Below are positions 62,491-64,000 of a DNA stretch of 64,000 nt, in pieces. Position 1 is the stretch's first letter, and each line of letters starts with the position of its first letter. This DNA is from Labrys monachus (GTDB taxonomy: Bacteria; Pseudomonadota; Alphaproteobacteria; Rhizobiales; Labraceae), in assembly GCF_030814655.1 (NCBI RefSeq), contig NZ_JAUSVK010000001.1, positions 627,043 to 691,042 on the forward strand, read 5' to 3'. The notes under the pieces are model-generated. The model made no database searches, was not told the DNA's origin, and saw nothing but the letters and a program-made list of their open reading frames with translations. The position numbers and the translations under genes are program-made.

Positions 62491-62515
62491 AACGCCTTAT
62501 TAACGTTACTGTTCC
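62491..62515 (-). promoter_or_regulatory. EcfG-type general stress promoter
   Basis: On the minus strand the sequence reads GGAAC-N16-CGTTAG, an exact match to the alphaproteobacterial EcfG/RpoE2 consensus GGAAC-N16/17-CGTT. It points into the DUF883-holin-like operon starting at 62370. Match, spacing, direction and target type agree. Confidence 0.7.
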
Positions 62516-62698
62516 CGCCGGCGGCGATCATCCGCCGCCTTTCCCGCGCGCCAGAGCCGCAATGCCCCAGCGGAACGCATGGCGGGCATCGCAAATTTGC
62601 AACGTGAAATCGCCGCATTCGGGCGCATGATAGAGATATGGGGATTGGCCCGTGCCTCCGCAATCGCGGCAGCACATGCGGGGCCGCCAGACAAGGGT

Positions 62699-62727
62699 CT
62701 TCACAAATGCCCCTGCCGTCCCCATAT
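62699..62727 (+). promoter_or_regulatory. Possible heat-shock (sigma-32) promoter of rpoH
   Basis: CTTCAC-N17-CCATAT, about 77 bp upstream of the rpoH start, is close to the alphaproteobacterial sigma-32 consensus CTTGAA-N17-CYTATNT. Autogenous control of rpoH is known in alphaproteobacteria. The -35 match is partial. Confidence 0.4.
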
Positions 62728-62803
62728 TGCGATAGCGTTGTTTGCTCTGGATGAGGAACAACGGTTGAACTGCCCGGATTGGGGGTTCAGAGGAGAGGAA
62801 CAT

Positions 62804-63685
62804 ATGGCTTCCGCCGCACTTCCCGTCTTGGCCGCCGAGAGTGGCCTTTCGCGTTACCTCGATGAAATCCGTCGCTTTCCCATGCTTCAGCCGCAGCAGG
62901 AATACATGCTGGCGAAAAGCTGGCGCGAGCAGGGGGATCGCGAGGCGGCGCATCAACTCGTCACGTCGCATCTGCGGCTCGTCGCCAAGATAGCCATGGG
63001 CTATCGAGGCTATGGCCTGCCGCTCGGCGAGGTGGTGTCCGAAGGTAATATCGGCCTGATGCAGGCCGTCAAGCGCTTCGAGCCGGAAAAAGGCTTCCGT
63101 CTCGCCACCTATGCGATGTGGTGGATCCGCGCTTCGATCCAGGAATATATCCTGCGTTCGTGGTCCCTCGTGAAGATGGGGACGACCGCGAACCAGAAGA
63201 AGCTCTTCTTCAACCTGCGCAAGGCCAAGAGCCATATTTCGGCGCTGGACGAGGGTGATCTGCGTCCCGACCAGGTCAAGTCGATCGCCAAGTCGCTCGG
63301 CGTGCAGGAGCAGGAAGTCGTGGAGATGAATCGCCGCCTGGGCGGCGACGCATCCCTGAACTCGCCGGTGCGCGAGGACGGCGAAGGCGAGTGGCAGGAC
63401 TGGCTGGTCGACGAGACGTCGAACCAGGAGACCCGGCTTGCCGAGTCCGAGGAGAACGACAACCGCTCCAAGGCCCTCCGGCAGGCGCTCGGCGTGCTCA
63501 ACGATCGCGAGCGGCGCATCTTCGAGGCGCGCCGGCTGGCCGACGATCCGATAACGCTCGAGGAGTTGTCGGACGAGTTCGGCGTCTCGCGCGAGCGGGT
63601 GCGCCAGATCGAGGTCCGGGCGTTCGAGAAGGTCCAGGCCGCGGTGCGTTCGGGCGTCGCCCGCCTGGAAGCGCAGCACGCCTGA
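62804..63685 (+). CDS. rpoH: RNA polymerase sigma factor RpoH (sigma-32)
   Basis: 293 aa group 3 sigma factor directing heat-shock gene transcription. Region 2 is seen in HLRLVAKIAMGYRGYGLPLGEV and TYAMWWIRASIQEYILRSW, and the RpoH box in NQKKLFFNLRKAK. Region 4 reads LNDRERRIFEARRL and EFGVSRERVRQIEVRAFEKV. GAGGAGAGG lies just before the ATG. A strong intrinsic terminator follows 32 bp after the stop, so it is probably monocistronic. Confidence 0.96.
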   Translation: MASAALPVLAAESGLSRYLDEIRRFPMLQPQQEYMLAKSWREQGDREAAHQLVTSHLRLVAKIAMGYRGYGLPLGEVVSEGNIGLMQAVKRFEPEKGFRLATYAMWWIRASIQEYILRSWSLVKMGTTANQKKLFFNLRKAKSHISALDEGDLRPDQVKSIAKSLGVQEQEVVEMNRRLGGDASLNSPVREDGEGEWQDWLVDETSNQETRLAESEENDNRSKALRQALGVLNDRERRIFEARRLADDPITLEELSDEFGVSRERVRQIEVRAFEKVQAAVRSGVARLEAQHA

Positions 63686-63717
63686 GCCTGCGTTCGGCGC
63701 GGGATCGAAAGAGAACG

Positions 63718-63745
63718 AAGGCCGGTCCCCTGGACCGGCCTTTTT
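63718..63745 (+). terminator. Intrinsic terminator of rpoH
   Basis: A perfect 11-bp stem (AAGGCCGGTCC / GGACCGGCCTT) with loop CCT is followed by a five-T run. It lies 32 bp downstream of the rpoH stop codon and is very GC-rich. It may also serve the convergent gene at the window edge. Confidence 0.92.
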
Positions 63746-63770
63746 CGCGAGCGCCTGTGCTCGGTGCCGC

Positions 63771-64000
63771 TCAGGGCCGGGCGGCCGTCCCGTTGTTCCA
63801 GGCGGCCATGGCGTCGTCGAACACCTTCGTGCCGGTCGCGCCCTTCTCGAAGGTGAGGATGGCGTTGCGGCCGTTGTCGAAGGCGAACTCCAGCTGGAAC
63901 CACGAATTGTTCTGCAGCATCTTGGCGTTGCGGCCCTTTTCGTTGAAGGGATCGGCAATGCCCATCAGGAAGACGCCGGTGGTGACCTTCATCAGCGCGC
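63771..64000 (-). CDS. Hypothetical protein, C-terminal part (cut by the window edge)
   Basis: At least 73 codons are visible, including WFQLEFAFDNGRNAILTFEK and VFDDAMAAWNNGTAARP at the C-terminus. The frame stays open to the window end (Ala-Leu before the Met at 63992), so the true start may lie outside. No family is recognised. It is convergent with rpoH across its terminator. Confidence 0.55.
   Translation of the reverse strand, partial: ALMKVTTGVFLMGIADPFNEKGRNAKMLQNNSWFQLEFAFDNGRNAILTFEKGATGTKVFDDAMAAWNNGTAARP

Overview
The window is GC-rich bacterial chromosome, dense in genes with short spacers and many 4-base ATGA/GTGA/TTGA overlaps. It looks like an alphaproteobacterium of the order Hyphomicrobiales (Rhizobiales). 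Supporting signs are an lpiA/mprF-acvB operon, a purE-purK-rpsU block, rluD close to rpoH, a DUF2865-type secreted protein, an HisKA_2 receiver-kinase, and a sequence matching the EcfG (general stress sigma factor) promoter consensus. The genus cannot be assigned by reading alone. No rRNA, CRISPR array or replication origin was seen.

Layout. 0.1-5.5 kb: HPII-type catalase, an SDR lacking catalytic residues, a LysR regulator divergent from an EamA transporter, and a small unknown protein. 5.8-12.9 kb: envelope lipid block with a solo VirJ/AcvB-family hydrolase, a Tat-exported 5'-nucleotidase, and the mprF(lpiA)-acvB operon for making and degrading lysyl-phosphatidylglycerol. 13.3-17.5 kb: 2-keto-3-deoxygluconate kinase plus aminotransferase, divergent from a sugar-acid dehydratase. 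17.7-21.3 kb: secreted DUF2865 protein, two coupled GNAT acetyltransferases, an Xre/MbcA-RES toxin-antitoxin module with an operator around its -10 box, and exported MsrA. 21.4-29.3 kb: glutamine-synthetase-like ligase, GMC oxidoreductase, MarR/DUF899/VOC group, and DenD-like plus D-2-hydroxyacid dehydrogenases. 29.4-37.2 kb: MarR, flavodoxin-fold reductase, cupin, and a TetR-controlled RND efflux operon with two adaptors. 37.2-43.2 kb: an 89-aa protein, WD40 protein, His-rich CobW GTPase, TPR lipoprotein, rpsU and purEK. 43.3-50.8 kb: OpgG/OpgD, 3-methyladenine glycosylase, FecR-domain protein, and two dehydratase/imine-reductase pairs in mirror order. 51-54 kb: a three-gene signalling cassette and a small HTH protein.

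54.4-60.45 kb is the accessory part: a PhyH-like dioxygenase, a zinc-ribbon protein, a broken IS3-family remnant, AT-richer cargo (a PIN-like protein, a membrane protein and a tiny hydrophobic peptide) and an intact IS3-family element with a 5-bp target duplication. It ends at tRNA-Glu(CTC), whose 3' end faces the region. Core genes then resume: rluD, a stress-type DUF883/holin-like pair, rpoH with a strong terminator, and the end of an unknown gene.

Two imperfect inverted copies of a roughly 140-150 bp palindromic intergenic repeat lie at 2.4 and 26.9 kb. The best candidates for under-described biology are the duplicated dehydratase/imine-reductase block, the IS-bounded cargo beside the tRNA, the lysyl-PG locus with its extra VirJ paralogue, and the self-operating RES module.
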